Below, one piece after another: positions 42,776-53,526 of a DNA stretch of 64,000 bases (its first letter is position 1; every line of letters starts with the position of its first letter). The notes under the pieces were generated by a model. It worked only from the letters and a program-made list of their open reading frames with translations, ran no database searches and was not told the origin of the DNA. A program made the position numbers and the translations under genes. Source of the DNA: Doryteuthis pealeii. Lineage: Eukaryota; Mollusca; Cephalopoda; Myopsida; Loliginidae. The stretch lies in assembly GCA_023376005.1 (NCBI GenBank), contig CM042145.1, positions 58,171,414 to 58,235,413 on the forward strand, in the 5' to 3' direction.

Positions 42776-44430
42776 ACTCAGTCCTAGAGAACCCAGTGGC
42801 ACAGATTTCCAGTCTGGGAGCCAAGGGGGCAATGTGAGACAGGTACATATCTACAAATAGGATTGATCTAGGATTATGAATCAAAGTCAGGCATCACCAA
42901 ACGCCACATGCCAACGGATTGGGGCTTGACCCAGTTCTAGAGGGCACCCAGTTGCAGATTCCCTGTCCGGGAGCCTAGAAGGGGGCGGTGATTTAGATTG
43001 GCTTATATCTACACATAGGATGGGTCAAAGGTTATTAATCAAAGTAAGGTGTCACCAGACGCCAAACTCCAACTATTTGCTACAGATTTCCAGTCTGTGA
43101 GCCAACGGGGGGGGGGGTCAAAGTGAGACAGGCTTCTATCTACGCACACGATTGATCGAGGTTTATAAATCAAAGTCAGGCGTCACCAGACGCCACAGGC
43201 CAACGGATTGGGGCCTGACCCAGTCCTAGAGGAAACCCACTGGCGCAGATTCCCAGTCCGAAGCCAGGGGTCATAGTGAGACTGGCTCATATCTACGCAT
43301 AGGATGGATCGAGGTTTATGAATCAAAATAAGGCGTCACCAAACGCCACAGTTCAACGGTTTACGGCCTGACACAACCCTAGAGGGAACTTATTGCTACA
43401 GATTCCAAGTCTGTGAGCCAATAGTGCACAATTGAGACAGGTTCATATCTACGCACACGATGTATCGAGGTTTATGAATCAAAGTCAGGCGTCACCAGAC
43501 ACCATAAGCCAACAGATTGTGGCCTGACCCAGCCTTAGAGGGAACCCACTGGCACAGATTCCCAGTCCGGTTGCCTAGAAAGGGGTGAATTGAGCCGGGC
43601 TTATATCTACGCATACGATGGATCGAGGGTTATTAATCAAAGTCAGGTGTCACCAGACGCCACAGGCCAACGGATTGGGGCCTGACCCAGCCCGCGTGGG
43701 AACCCAGTGCCACAGATTCCCAGTCCGGGAGCCTAAAGAGGTAAAGTAAGACAGGCTCATATCTACGCATATGATGGATCGAGGGTTATAAATCAAAGTC
43801 AGGTGTTCCTAAACGTCACAGGCCAACGGATTGGTGCCTGACCTAACCTTAGAGAGAACCCAGTGGCATAGATTCCCAGTCTGGGAGCCAATGATGGGGG
43901 CAAAGTTAGACAGGTTTATATTTACACATAGGATGGATCTAGGGTTATGAATCAAAGTCAGGCGTCACCAGATGCCACATGCCAACATATTGGGGCCTGA
44001 CTTAGACCTAGAGGAAACCCAGTGGCACAGATTCCCAATCCGGGAGCCTAAGGGGAGCAGGTAATACAGTTTTATATCTACGCATAGGAGAGCTCGAGGG
44101 TTAGGAATTAAGGACAGGCGTCACCAGACGCCACTGGCTAACAGATTAGGACCTAACCCGGCCCAAGAGAGAACCCAGCAGCACGGATTACCAGTTCGTG
44201 AGCATGGAGGGGGGGTCAAAATGAGACAGGCTCATATCTATACATAAGTTGGCTCAAGGGTTATGAATCAAAGTCAGGCATAATCAGATGCCACAGGCCG
44301 CGGGATTGGGGCCTGACCTGGCTTTAGAGGGAAGCCAGCGTCACAGATTACTAGGGGGAGGTGGCGCAAAGTGGGACAGGCTCATGTTTACGCATAGGAT
44401 GGCTCAAGGGTTATGAATCAATGTCAGGCG
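42776..44430. repeat. 156-bp satellite array with a hairpin per unit
   Basis: About 11 tandem units. The anchor word TCAAAGTCAGG or its variant starts at 42881, 43039, 43170, 43323, 43479, 43637, 43793, 43952, 44108, 44268 and 44418, giving periods of 150-160 bp apart from one 131-bp unit with a deletion. Unit landmarks are GATTGGGGCCTGACC, CACAGATTCCCAGTCCGG and CATATCTACGCATAGGATGG. GGCGTC-ACCA-GACGCC, a perfect 6-bp stem, follows the anchor (43179-43194 is a clean example). The array is distinctly GC-richer than its flanks. No frame stays open. Confidence 0.9.
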
Positions 44431-45560
44431 TCCAATATGGGAATTTATGTCTTTTATGTATATAAGTGTATTTGTTCACATCCTTAACAAGGATTAATTT
44501 TAAAAGAAAAACCTTTTACCCTTTTCTTTTTTTTCAATGACGTGTATGTGTGAAATATCTTTCCTCTATTTTTTCAGTGTCATGGTGTAAATTTATTATT
44601 AACTGACATTCTTTAGCGATATTTTGTAATGTTAGATTCTGATTTTGTTGTAGTTTTGATTATAGACGCCTTCTTATTTCAGCGTCTTTTGGTACTTTTA
44701 GTCCTTGTACAAATATGAGACTTTTGAAAATATATCTGGAGTGAGTTCGCTGAGTTAGAATTTCTTTCACTCTCTATTCACTACGCTTGAAAATGTGGTG
44801 TAATCTTCTGAATCCTTTTTGGTCAGATTAAGGCATTGCCAACGTGTGTTGAATAGAGAATTCTTTTCGCCAAAAATCTTTGTTAACCACAAAATGGTTC
44901 TCTGAAGCTAAATATCTCCTGAATGTTTGGTAGTATGTAATTAGCAGACTTTTCATGTTCAATGGTTCCGAATTTACCAAGCAATAATCGAATTTTTTTC
45001 TCGTCTGACTATGTAGAAAAATCTTCTTTTTAAAAAAAATATCCTCGTATCTTCTAAAATGTGACCTGTTCTTCTGGTCTGTAACTAAATTCTTCAATTG
45101 AGTTAATTACAAAATCTTGAGAAAAAGAATTAGAATTACCGTGGTCCCTTTCTCTTGAGCATTTTTCTAAGAGTTTGGAAAAATATTTCCCCTGTTCTTT
45201 GAGGTCTTTCCATATCTTGACAACATCGTTTTTCGAGTCTTTCCGTGTGTTTTTCTTTTAAGGTCCTCCATGGTTTTTTTTTATTTTGCAGGGAAAAGAA
45301 GAAATGCTGTCGTAGACTTTTTTACCTGACAAAATAACGAACGAAGTCACAAAGAAAATTCACCAGGTTAAACAAATCTACAAAAGTATTTTTCTTTTCT
45401 TTACAGCTGTGAAATCTCTACTCTGTGAAATCTCTACTCTGAAAAATCTTTGTGTTTGCTCGCAATCACCTCGTTCGACAGTCTGTTCGCAATCACCTCG
45501 TTCCTCAACTACCAAGAAATTCGGCTCATTTATTTCTCCACTCCTCTCCCACAAACCACC
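44431..45560. other. Unassigned spacer
   Basis: No gene is recognised. A minus ORF of 89 codons at 44828-45097 has no recognisable motif. Short direct repeats GTGAAATCTCTACTCT and CGCAATCACCTCGTTC, each twice, lie at 45410-45510 just before the candidate promoter. Confidence 0.4.
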
Positions 45561-45569
45561 TCACTTCCC

Positions 45570-45597
45570 GTCTGTACTCTTATAAAAGAGTACAGAC
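45570..45597 (+). promoter_or_regulatory. TATA box inside a perfect 12-bp palindrome
   Basis: Arms 45570-45581 (GTCTGTACTCTT) and 45586-45597 are perfect inverse complements with loop ATAA, so TTATAAAA spans the centre. About 30 bp downstream there is a C/T-rich stretch and then GAG|GTAAGA, a splice-donor-like signal at 45627-45634. This looks like a promoter with a short untranslated first exon, or part of an LTR. Confidence 0.4.
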
Positions 45598-45608
45598 CTT
45601 CGAGCGCC

Positions 45609-45628
45609 ATTTCTTTTCCTAGCCCGAG
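45609..45628 (+). other. Candidate untranslated first exon
   Basis: From the expected start site about 28 bp after the TATA box to the donor GTAAGA. It contains no ATG. Confidence 0.2.
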
Positions 45629-45859
45629 GTAAGAGGTGTTTCATTTGTTTTATCTTTATATCACAACAGCTAACTGTAAGAAGACAAAATAAAAATTATG
45701 GGCTATTGGAGAAAAGGTTCACCCTCTACTGACATGCTATTAATATCTATCCTTGGTGTTATGGGGCATCATAATAGAATAGGATATATTATTTTTGGAA
45801 TTAACCTCTTACAAGCATCGCATTCAGGCTGTTGTTTATCACTGTTGTAGATACATAAG

Positions 45860-46290
45860 AAATGGGGATTATTTCATGGAAAAATAGTGTTCTATAAGAG
45901 AAAAATAACTCTATATGATAGTATTATTGAGCTCCGTGTATCTATTATAGTTTCCGTGGAAATAGATAGGAGCAATACTTTCAAAAGAAAATATTATATT
46001 GGTGGTTACTTTTTGGCAAAATTGTGTTCTGTAGCTTAAAACTTGCTTTTGTTATAGTTTAGATGGAAACAAATAGGACACATTACTTTCGGAGAATTCA
46101 TCTTTTATTGGTGGTTACTATAGGGCAAAATTGTGTTCTGTAGCTAAATGTTTGCTCTAATTAACGGCGTTATTGTGCTCTCTGTATCTATTATAATTTA
46201 CATAGAAATGAATAGAAAGCATTAATTTCGGAGGACCTATCTTATATTGGTGGTTACTAAATGGCAAAATAGGGTTCTGTATTTGAGAAT
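45860..46290. repeat. Degenerate tandem repeat, ~110-140-bp unit
   Basis: GGTGGTTACT occurs at 46001, 46110 and 46249, each time followed by GGCAAAAT and GTTCTGTA; CTATTATAGTTT-like and GGAAATAGATAGGA-like words precede each. Three units are visible. Confidence 0.7.
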
Positions 46291-46295
46291 TTGCG

Positions 46296-46420
46296 CTATG
46301 GTATTAGCGCTATATGACATGCAAATAGCCTTGTCCAGGAAATTGTCTTGGTAACATGATTTGAACTCGTATCGCTGAGTCCATTTCCTTAGACAATAAC
46401 CATTACACCAGGCTAATTAC
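46296..46420 (-). mobile_element. SINE2 head fragment
   Basis: Antisense SINE2: GTATTAGCGCTATATGACAT, GATTTGAACTC (box B complement), ACCATTACACCAGGC (box A complement). The remaining body is absent. Confidence 0.65.
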
Positions 46421-46476
46421 ACTTAGTTACTACTAAAACCACCATTATTTTTCTTCATACTGGATTTCTTTTTCAG

Positions 46477-46510
46477 AGTTAAATCAAAGAAGAAAGAAGA
46501 TAAGAATTTT
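46477..46510 (+). other. Candidate short internal exon
   Basis: Preceded by a strong acceptor TTTCTTTTTCAG and followed by the consensus donor GTAAGT. The 34-nt interior is AG-rich (AAATCAAAGAAGAAAG). It could join the candidate first exon 850 bp upstream; no other exon was found. Confidence 0.22.
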
Positions 46511-46619
46511 GTAAGTCTACCATATGTTTCATTGCCAGAAAACGTAGAAATGAATTTTGGTAAATTTATATTATGTATTTTATATATTATGCGTGTATTT
46601 TATGTGAATTATTCCAATA

Positions 46620-46890
46620 TTAGAGTGTCCTGGCTATGGTACTAAACTGCATCTAGTGGTGGGGTTCCAATTCCGGAGCTCTCTACTCGTTCATTGCCAT
46701 TAATCCCAGGCATACTCTGACCTGGAGTGGTAGTACCTTTATGGGTCCCAACTATGGTTCTAAGAGATATGTTTGTACATTAATAAAATTATTTCTACCA
46801 ATTGATTAATACACAAGTTAAAAAAAAACATTTGGCATTAAATAACCTGTAAGTTGATAATCATTTGTTGATATCCCAATGAATTACAAA
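46620..46890 (+). repeat. Dispersed repeat R1, antisense-oriented copy
   Basis: Plus strand reads ACCTGGAGTGGTAGTACC, then GGGTCCCAACTATGG, and continues to GGCATTAAATAACCTG, GTTGATATCCC and CAAACAAACAA. This copy shows the whole 3' tail in retroelement orientation. Confidence 0.65.
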
Positions 46891-46967
46891 CAAACAAACA
46901 ATATCAGACCATAGAAAATATCATTAAAAAAGATATTGTATACTATTGCAGCACATACACACGCACG

Positions 46968-46971
<4 letters not shown>

Positions 46972-47046
<75 letters not shown>

Positions 47047-47063
47047 ACACACACACACACACA
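46972..47063. repeat. (AG)n-(AC)n microsatellite
   Basis: Long AG run followed by AC run. Confidence 0.97.
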
Positions 47064-47347
47064 TCTATAGTTGTTACAGAATAATTTCAAAGGAATTAAT
47101 CTTCAGTTTTTGATGCAAAGAAATGAAAATAGAAGGAATAAATAAGATAATCGGGTTCGGAATTTAAAAAGAATGATCTTTATTTTAGTTAGAATACAAC
47201 AAAATACCAATACAACAAAATACTATATAGTCAAACACCACTAAAAACATGCTAACACTTGAATACTATTTATTTATTATGTCTCCCCCTTTTTTTCTAT
47301 CTTCTAAAAGCAACCTCTGATAAAAATGAAGAAATGAAAAAATATAA

Positions 47348-47348
47348 A

Positions 47349-47392
<44 letters not shown>

Positions 47393-47395
47393 ATA
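47348..47395. repeat. (GAAA)n microsatellite
   Basis: Clean AAAG tetranucleotide run. Confidence 0.95.
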
Positions 47396-47569
47396 GAAAA
47401 AAGAAAAAGAAAGTGTTTTGTTGTTAATGTACAATTCAAAAATACTGCTGAGAGTTCGATTGTCAGTTTCGATATTTGTACCAAAATATGTTTCCATAAT
47501 TCAGAGGTTAGAGAATCACGGTTATATTTACATTTTTTGTGTCACCATTTCTTTAAAAGTTTATTTTTT

Positions 47570-47830
47570 GTGCATTAAATACAAATGATTTTTAAACAGA
47601 TCTACCTAACCCATACATGGGACCCTAACAGGTACTACCAATCTGGGTCAGAGAAAACCTGGGGGAAACTGCAATTAAGGGGTACTCCTCACTCCCGAAA
47701 TATCCAGAACTGGAGCGTCACCATTCGATGCAGTTTTGTGTCATACCCAGAACACCTGCTTTTAAGAGAGGTTTTACTCTTCTGCAGGAGATACAGTCAA
47801 CAAGTTCTAACCCCCACCAACAGGCAAAAC
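47570..47830 (-). repeat. Dispersed repeat R1, partial copy
   Basis: GATTTTTAAACAGATCTACC, ACCCATACATGGGACCC, AGGTACTACCAATCTGGG and a distal TTCTGCAGGAGATACAGTC. An internal deletion removes the middle. Confidence 0.65.
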
Positions 47831-47901
47831 GATATTTTAAATAATTACCTCATGACGCTTTTTTTTCCTTAAAAATGCATGTTGCCTCCCAAATTTTAAA
47901 A

Positions 47902-48437
47902 TCTTATTATAATGGAAATTAAGTAACTGTCTGACTGTAACCGAAACTATGTCACCACTGACGTCACGATTTCTTTAGTTATTTAAGTTATATTCTCAAC
48001 GATTATGAAATAATCATTATTCAATCTTAATTAGCATCTTATTTATTAACGATGTCTTTATTAAAGTCTAGCTGAGTTATATTTGCTGCAAAACTGCCCA
48101 TATTATGAATGCATTTAAAATTATGAAATATGTGTTATATACCTCTAAGAAATAAAGATTTACATAAAATATGGTAGGAATAATTTGCATAATGATTTTG
48201 ACAAAACTGGGTTGAATAAATAATTGTTTGCTGTTACTGATTTCTAATACTATCATGTTATTCTCAAACCTATCAAAAGCAATCCTATAAATGATCTCAT
48301 ATAGAAATCAATTAAAATACGTGTATATTTTTATGTTCGTTCTTATTTAGTTTTGTTAGTCTTTCTAATTTAATATGATATATTTCATTGCATTAAAACT
48401 TAAATACTTGTGTCCAGGGGGCACATACTTTTGCTAG
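47902..48437 (+). mobile_element. Helitron-like non-autonomous element, copy 1
   Basis: Starts TCTTATTATAATGGAAATT and ends CTAG, with host A before (47901) and T after (48438), the Helitron insertion pattern. Ten bases before CTAG a hairpin GTGTCC-AGG-GGGCAC is present, as expected for a Helitron 3' end. 536 bp, no coding. Copy 2 is at 52989-53526. Confidence 0.72.
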
Positions 48438-48701
48438 TAAACATATTGTTTTTTTATTGGCCTAAAATTTATTAAGATATTATAACTAGCCAATTTCTTT
48501 TGATCATTTAAAAATCGACACCTTTAAAACAGGTGCACGTTTTTGTTCATATCCCCTTACATAAAAAGGGTCATTCAATAAATAATGGAATCTAAAAACA
48601 AAACATTTTCCCCATAAATGTAAACTCTGCATTGTTTGGAATTGGTTTATAGCAACAACAACAAAAAAAAAAAAGAAGTATATCCATCGCTCAGAAGTAT
48701 T

Positions 48702-48769
48702 TGTTTTGGTTGTATTTGAATTGGATGTAAATCGTTTGATTTACATCCAATTCAAATACAACCAAAACA
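48702..48769. repeat. Perfect 32-bp inverted repeat, 4-nt loop
   Basis: Left arm 48702-48733 and right arm 48738-48769 are perfect inverse complements; loop GTTT. Left arm begins TGTTTTGGTTGTATTTG. It lies about 65 bp upstream of a TATA box. Confidence 0.95.
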
Positions 48770-48775
48770 GAGGTC

Positions 48776-49324
48776 TGTCATTAGATTTTGTCTGACTGAG
48801 AGAAGTACTGTTATATACCCATTTCATATCGGCTATATAAATGGGAGAGAATAGACAGGAAATAGGTGAAGATATGGATTCTTATATTTCTACTTGTTCT
48901 TACTTCGTCGGTCACCATCTTCCTCTGAGCAGATTTATTTTTCCTTCTTCCGAGCTCGGTCGTCTGTGCTTATTTATTGTTTGTAATAAACAGGAAATAC
49001 TTTGCTGTTTTTTAGACGTCTATTCTTTATTACAAAACACCTAAAACCAAAGGGGTTTTCTACTGTGGTGAGAAGCCGGCATCTTAGGAGCAACGATGCT
49101 TACGTCAGCTCCCTTTGACTAACTGTCGAAATCTGCCTTACTAGACCAATTCCCTTTCACACGCCTTTCCTTCAACCACTCAGATGTCGGCGTACAGGTC
49201 AGTGAAAGGTTAACTGCTGTCAATGACTTTTTTCAACGGTTAATGGTAATTTTCTATTTACCGTTATTTGACTTTTAACTACACTTACCTACATAATTCG
49301 TATGCTACCACGAATAACGTAACA
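48776..49324 (+). mobile_element. LTR-like sequence
   Basis: TATA box CTATATAA at 48833-48840, single AATAAA at 48985-48990, and an end in ACGTAACA at 49324, in U3-R-U5 order. The 5' limit is not defined; the beginning given here is a guess. It is followed directly by a mariner remnant. Confidence 0.4.
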
Positions 49325-49640
49325 GTACAAACCATGTGAAATATTCAGAAGAATGTGTGATGTGTACAGTGAAGCATGTTTTAGTAAAAAATATTTTCAA
49401 ATAGGCTAAACATGCGTTTGCCACCACAAGCCTGGGTCAAATAGACATATGGAGTAGGAAGAAACACTGACTTTCTGGTAAAAAAAAGTTCCGGGCAGAG
49501 TGGACAATAAAGAAGGTCATTCTGACAGTGTTCTAGGACATTAAAGGATCCATTACTGTTGGTTTCTTTGAAAAAAAAAATGCAGCCGTAAAAAGTGCTT
49601 CTTATTGCCAACTTTTAATGCAAAATTCATTTTATATGTT
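49325..49640 (+). pseudogene. Tc1/mariner-type transposase remnant, copy 2
   Basis: Plus-strand broken frames read RRMCDVYSEACFSKK and then, after shifts, TIKKVILTVF, an ITVGFFEK block and SASYCQL. It parallels the minus-strand remnant at 1640-2030. Inactive. Confidence 0.6.
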
Positions 49641-49889
49641 GAATGGTCATCATACCTAAGACACCATTTTTGCACTAGAATGTTAAAGACAATCAAAAAC
49701 CATTGGAGGAGCAGGAAAGCATTTATCTAGAATTAATCTAGTACCTACCTACCTACGTGTGTCACGGGAGGAGAATGGTGGGAAGTGGCGATCTGTAGCA
49801 GCTCAAAGGGAACAGCTTGAAGGAGAAATAGACAGAGGGGTAACGAGAGTGAGAACGGAAGGGCTAACGCTAATCTGTTTCAATAGATT

Positions 49890-49936
<47 letters not shown>
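49890..49936. repeat. (AG)n microsatellite
   Basis: AG run. Confidence 0.95.
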
Positions 49937-49937
<1 letters not shown>

Positions 49938-50144
49938 AGAATAGTGAATGGAAGGGAAGAGTTGTAAAATTGTTAAATACAAATAGAAATCTACAATGAT
50001 CTATATCACGTTATCTCAGTGAAATAAATAAATGAATGAGGACATATAGATAAGGGTAAAAGGAAGAGCCAGGGGTATAAGATTATTGGATAATTCTTAT
50101 TGTCAACTACCATGGAATTTCAATGGGTTCAACTTGTCTACATA

Positions 50145-50240
50145 AATACTGGAAGAGGCATACCCACGACAACATTTTTGGGGAGCAGAGGTTTCTTGTT
50201 CCCCTGCAGAGAATGCAGTTGGCACATTCTATAACTAGTT
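50145..50240 (-). repeat. Dispersed repeat R1, distal fragment
   Basis: CCTGCAGAGAATGCAGTTGG and CACATTCTATAACTAG match the R1 distal end. Confidence 0.5.
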
Positions 50241-50271
50241 GACTGGATGTGGTTTAATGGGGTGTGTGGGG

Positions 50272-50274
<3 letters not shown>

Positions 50275-50323
<49 letters not shown>

Positions 50324-50403
50324 TTCTCTTCTGGGTTATAAATCAACACATACATACCAAAACAGACAAACTCATATATATATATATATATATATGTGTG
50401 TGG

Positions 50404-50440
<37 letters not shown>

Positions 50441-50650
50441 TGTTTTGGTATGGCTGTGTTGACTTATAACTCAGGAAAGAGATGTCATTGAGTATCAAAA
50501 TTGAGCATACACTTTGAAATGTTTATTATAAGGAAAAGGATAGAATTTTTTTTTGATTTTTACTGATTAAATGATATATTTCAATAACTAAAAATCGTTC
50601 GATTTGTGGAGCTCTTCACAGTTCTTCATAAAAGTCTTTGTACAAAAAGT
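50275..50650. repeat. Inverted pair of R3 ends around microsatellites
   Basis: An R3 end (50318-50375, TAAATCAACACATACATACC) and an inverted longer R3 end (50438-50650, GTCTGTTTTGGTATGG) face each other across (TA)n and (AG)n runs at 50375-50437. Another (TA)n lies at 50275-50316. Confidence 0.68.
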
Positions 50651-50757
50651 CTTTCATTTACAAATAAGGATACACATGTTTAATTCTTAGATTTTTTTAT
50701 CAATGCATTTTAGGGGTAAAGAAAATAAATTAAATGAATACATTTGTTATCTTTTAT

Positions 50758-52310
50758 GATAATGAAATTTATTGTGTACAGTGCTCAGGTACACCACAAC
50801 TCATCAAAGTCTCATGTCAAGTACACAGAATAATGTATTAGTGTCAGGAACATGAACAGTTTTCAGTAGTAATATGCATGTATGTGTGCGCGTGTGTGCA
50901 TATATATGTGGAGAGTGGCATCAGGTATAGTGTCGGTGGACTACAGGAAGCATGGAGGCTTTGAAAGATGCAGTGTTTCGGCAGCCTACAACAGACGCGG
51001 GCAGTTTATTTCATGTCTCCGCAACTGTGGGCGTGAAAAAATGTTTCTGAAAGTCACGTGAGCAGTGCTGTTTTCTGACTTTGTAGGCATGCCCACGTGT
51101 GTTATAAACATGGAGATCAAAAAGGTGCTCAAGGTTGCTGTTGTTAAGATGATTAATGACCTTATGAGCGTTTACCAGGTCAGTTGCCAGACGCCGAAGT
51201 TTCAGCGAATCCATTCCCAGGGCAGCGAGACATTCAGAGTATGGCAATGCCTGATGGAGGGTATTCGTTTGGTTGCACGTCTCTGTACAGTTTCTAGGAG
51301 GTTAATATTCTGGGCAAGATAGGGGTTCCAGACCGGTGATGCAAACTCCAAGTGTGGCCACACCATAGCTTTGTACAGCTTCAAATAGATAGCCGGTGAG
51401 CGGCTGACAAAGGTCTTGCTGAGTGACGCCAGGACACCCTTGTTTTTTTTGACAATTTTGGAGATGTGTTTCGTCCAACGTAAATCACTGCTGACAGTAA
51501 TACCCAGATCACAATCACAAGAAGATTCCTTGATATTAGTGTTGTGGAGGGAGTATATGTATGATGGGTTTTTCCTCCCAAAATGCATGGTGATGCATTT
51601 GTCCACAGCCAGCTTCAGTTGCCAGTCAGTGATCCATTGTTGCACTTTGTCCAGGTCTGACTGTAATAAAGATCTGCAGCATTCAGGATCTGTTTTTTTT
51701 ACCTCAAGGTACAACTTGATGTCATCGGCATACTTCAGTTAGCATCTATATCATTGATATATGCAACAAACAAAAGGTGGCTATGAACTGAACCCTGTGG
51801 TACCCCGGATGACATCTCATATGGTGAGGAGTGTTGCCCAAGAACTGTGACTACCTCTCTCCGGTTGAGAATGAAGGACTTTAACCAGTTAAAAAGATCA
51901 TCCTTCACCCCCATTGCAGAGAGTTTTGCCAAAAGTCTTTTGTGCGGCACAGAGTTGAAGGCCTTAGCAAAGTCAATGTAGACAACATCTACCCATGAGC
52001 CCCCATCAGTGATCCGGGTGATGTCCTCTAGGAATTCTACAAGTTGATCACAACAGCTAGACTTTGGGATAAATCCAAACTGAGATGGTCGGATAAGACT
52101 GTGGAAGTTCCAGAAATTCCAAAGTCCCTCTCTGATGCAGGACTCCATCAACTTAGCAATGCAACTTGTAAGACTGACTGGCCGATAGTTAACAGGTGAT
52201 GTGCGGTCGCCCTTTTTGAACAGTGGAATTACACTAGCAGTTTTCCACTGTTCTGGGGTAGCACCATTTTTCAAGCAAAATTGGAAGAAAATAGCTAGTT
52301 GGTGCAGAAG
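50758..52310 (-). pseudogene. LINE reverse transcriptase, 5'-truncated and frameshifted
   Basis: Order on the minus strand: PEQWKTASVIPLFKKGDR and VNYRPVSLTS (fingers), VVYIDFAKAFNSVPH with a catalytic Asp, SSGVPQGS, then YINDIDAN. The frame breaks at about 51735-51745. The YADD catalytic box follows in another frame at about 51725, then WQLKLAVDKCITMHFG (thumb entrance) and DLGITVSSDLRWTKHI, and a shifted C-terminus with LVNAHKVINHL. The 3' UTR ends near 50758 and is shared with 32650-32722. Belongs to a Jockey/CR1-like type of non-LTR element; clade assignment is tentative. Dead copy. Confidence 0.88.
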
Positions 52311-52795
52311 GAAGCAAGCAATTCATAATTAGCCTTTAGACAAAGTAAATTATGTTTCAAACCACTCACGAGTTTATATGTTACATTTTTCAAAATAATA
52401 TTCTAAATGTAAACAAAGAATCGTAAAATAAACAAATATTATCATATGCAAATACTTAGCTTCTTTCATCATTGGAATTAGTTACAATCAGTGTAACTTA
52501 AAAACATTTTTGTCCAAGTAAATTTCTCAATAAGAAAAATAGAATAAAAATGTCTTTATTAAATTAGATTGTTTCTGATATGATTGAATTACATACTGTT
52601 ACATACCTGTAAATAAATGTAAGTAAATTTATATAATTTTAATGTTTTGATTAAATTATATTGTTAAATTCTTTTTGTTGCTCTTTATGAATTTACATTT
52701 TTTTGTTTAAAAATCCGTGTTTAAAAGAAAGAAATAATCATTTTGCTCGGATTAAATGAGATTGTTTGTTTCACTGAAAAAAATTTGCCTTGAAA
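52311..52795. other. AT-rich spacer
   Basis: No gene or recognised repeat seen. Confidence 0.45.
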
Positions 52796-52801
52796 AATCC
52801 A

Positions 52802-52803
52802 TA

Positions 52804-52852
<49 letters not shown>
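52802..52852. repeat. (TA)n microsatellite
   Basis: TA run. Confidence 0.95.
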
Positions 52853-52854
<2 letters not shown>

Positions 52855-52988
52855 TTTAAGTAAGAAAAGAAAAGTTTACTAATTATATATGGGTGGCAAT
52901 ACCAAATGTTGCTTGTCCGAAAACTGATTTCACGGAACATCATTACGCAGAAATAATATTCTCTTTTATTCTGAATGAAGAAAATACA

Positions 52989-53526
52989 TCTCATTATAAT
53001 GGATATTCGGTGTCTGTTTGTCTGTCTGTAACCAAACGTACGTCACTGCTTACATCATAATACCCTCAGGAATTACGTAAGTTTATCCATGAGTATTCAA
53101 TTTATAGTCAAAATCATTAATAACATAAAATCTTATTTATTAACGATATCTCTATGAAAATCTGAGTTGGATTTGCCTCAAAACAGCCCATGTTATTAGT
53201 GAGTTTATAATCCTGCAATGTGTCTCATATGTTTCTAAGAAATAAAGGTTTACATAATATAGTGTAGTTAATTTGCATATTGGTTTTAACAAAACCGGGT
53301 TTAATAAATAATTATATGGTGTTATAGATCTCTAATATTATTATTTTATTCTCCAACATATTAAAATCAATCCTATGAATGATTTTATATAGAAACCAAT
53401 TAAACATTAGAATAAGTGTAATCTTTTTATATGCGTTCTTATTAATTTTGTTAGCTTTTTTGATTTAATATATTTCATTACACTAAACCTAAATACTTAC
53501 ACCCAGAGGGTGCATATTCTTCCTAG
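52989..53526 (+). mobile_element. Helitron-like non-autonomous element, copy 2
   Basis: Starts TCTCATTATAATGGATATTC after A (52988) and ends CTAG before T (53527). Hairpin CACCC-AGA-GGGTG lies just before the end. 538 bp, two bases longer than copy 1, with alignable sequence throughout (for example CTTATTTATTAACGAT and CTAAGAAATAAAG). Confidence 0.75.

Noticed and set aside
44828..45097. 89-codon minus ORF
   Set aside because: Composition is plausible but there are no motifs, no splice or promoter context and no second copy.
51416..51742. 108-codon plus ORF
   Set aside because: Antisense shadow of the LINE reverse transcriptase.
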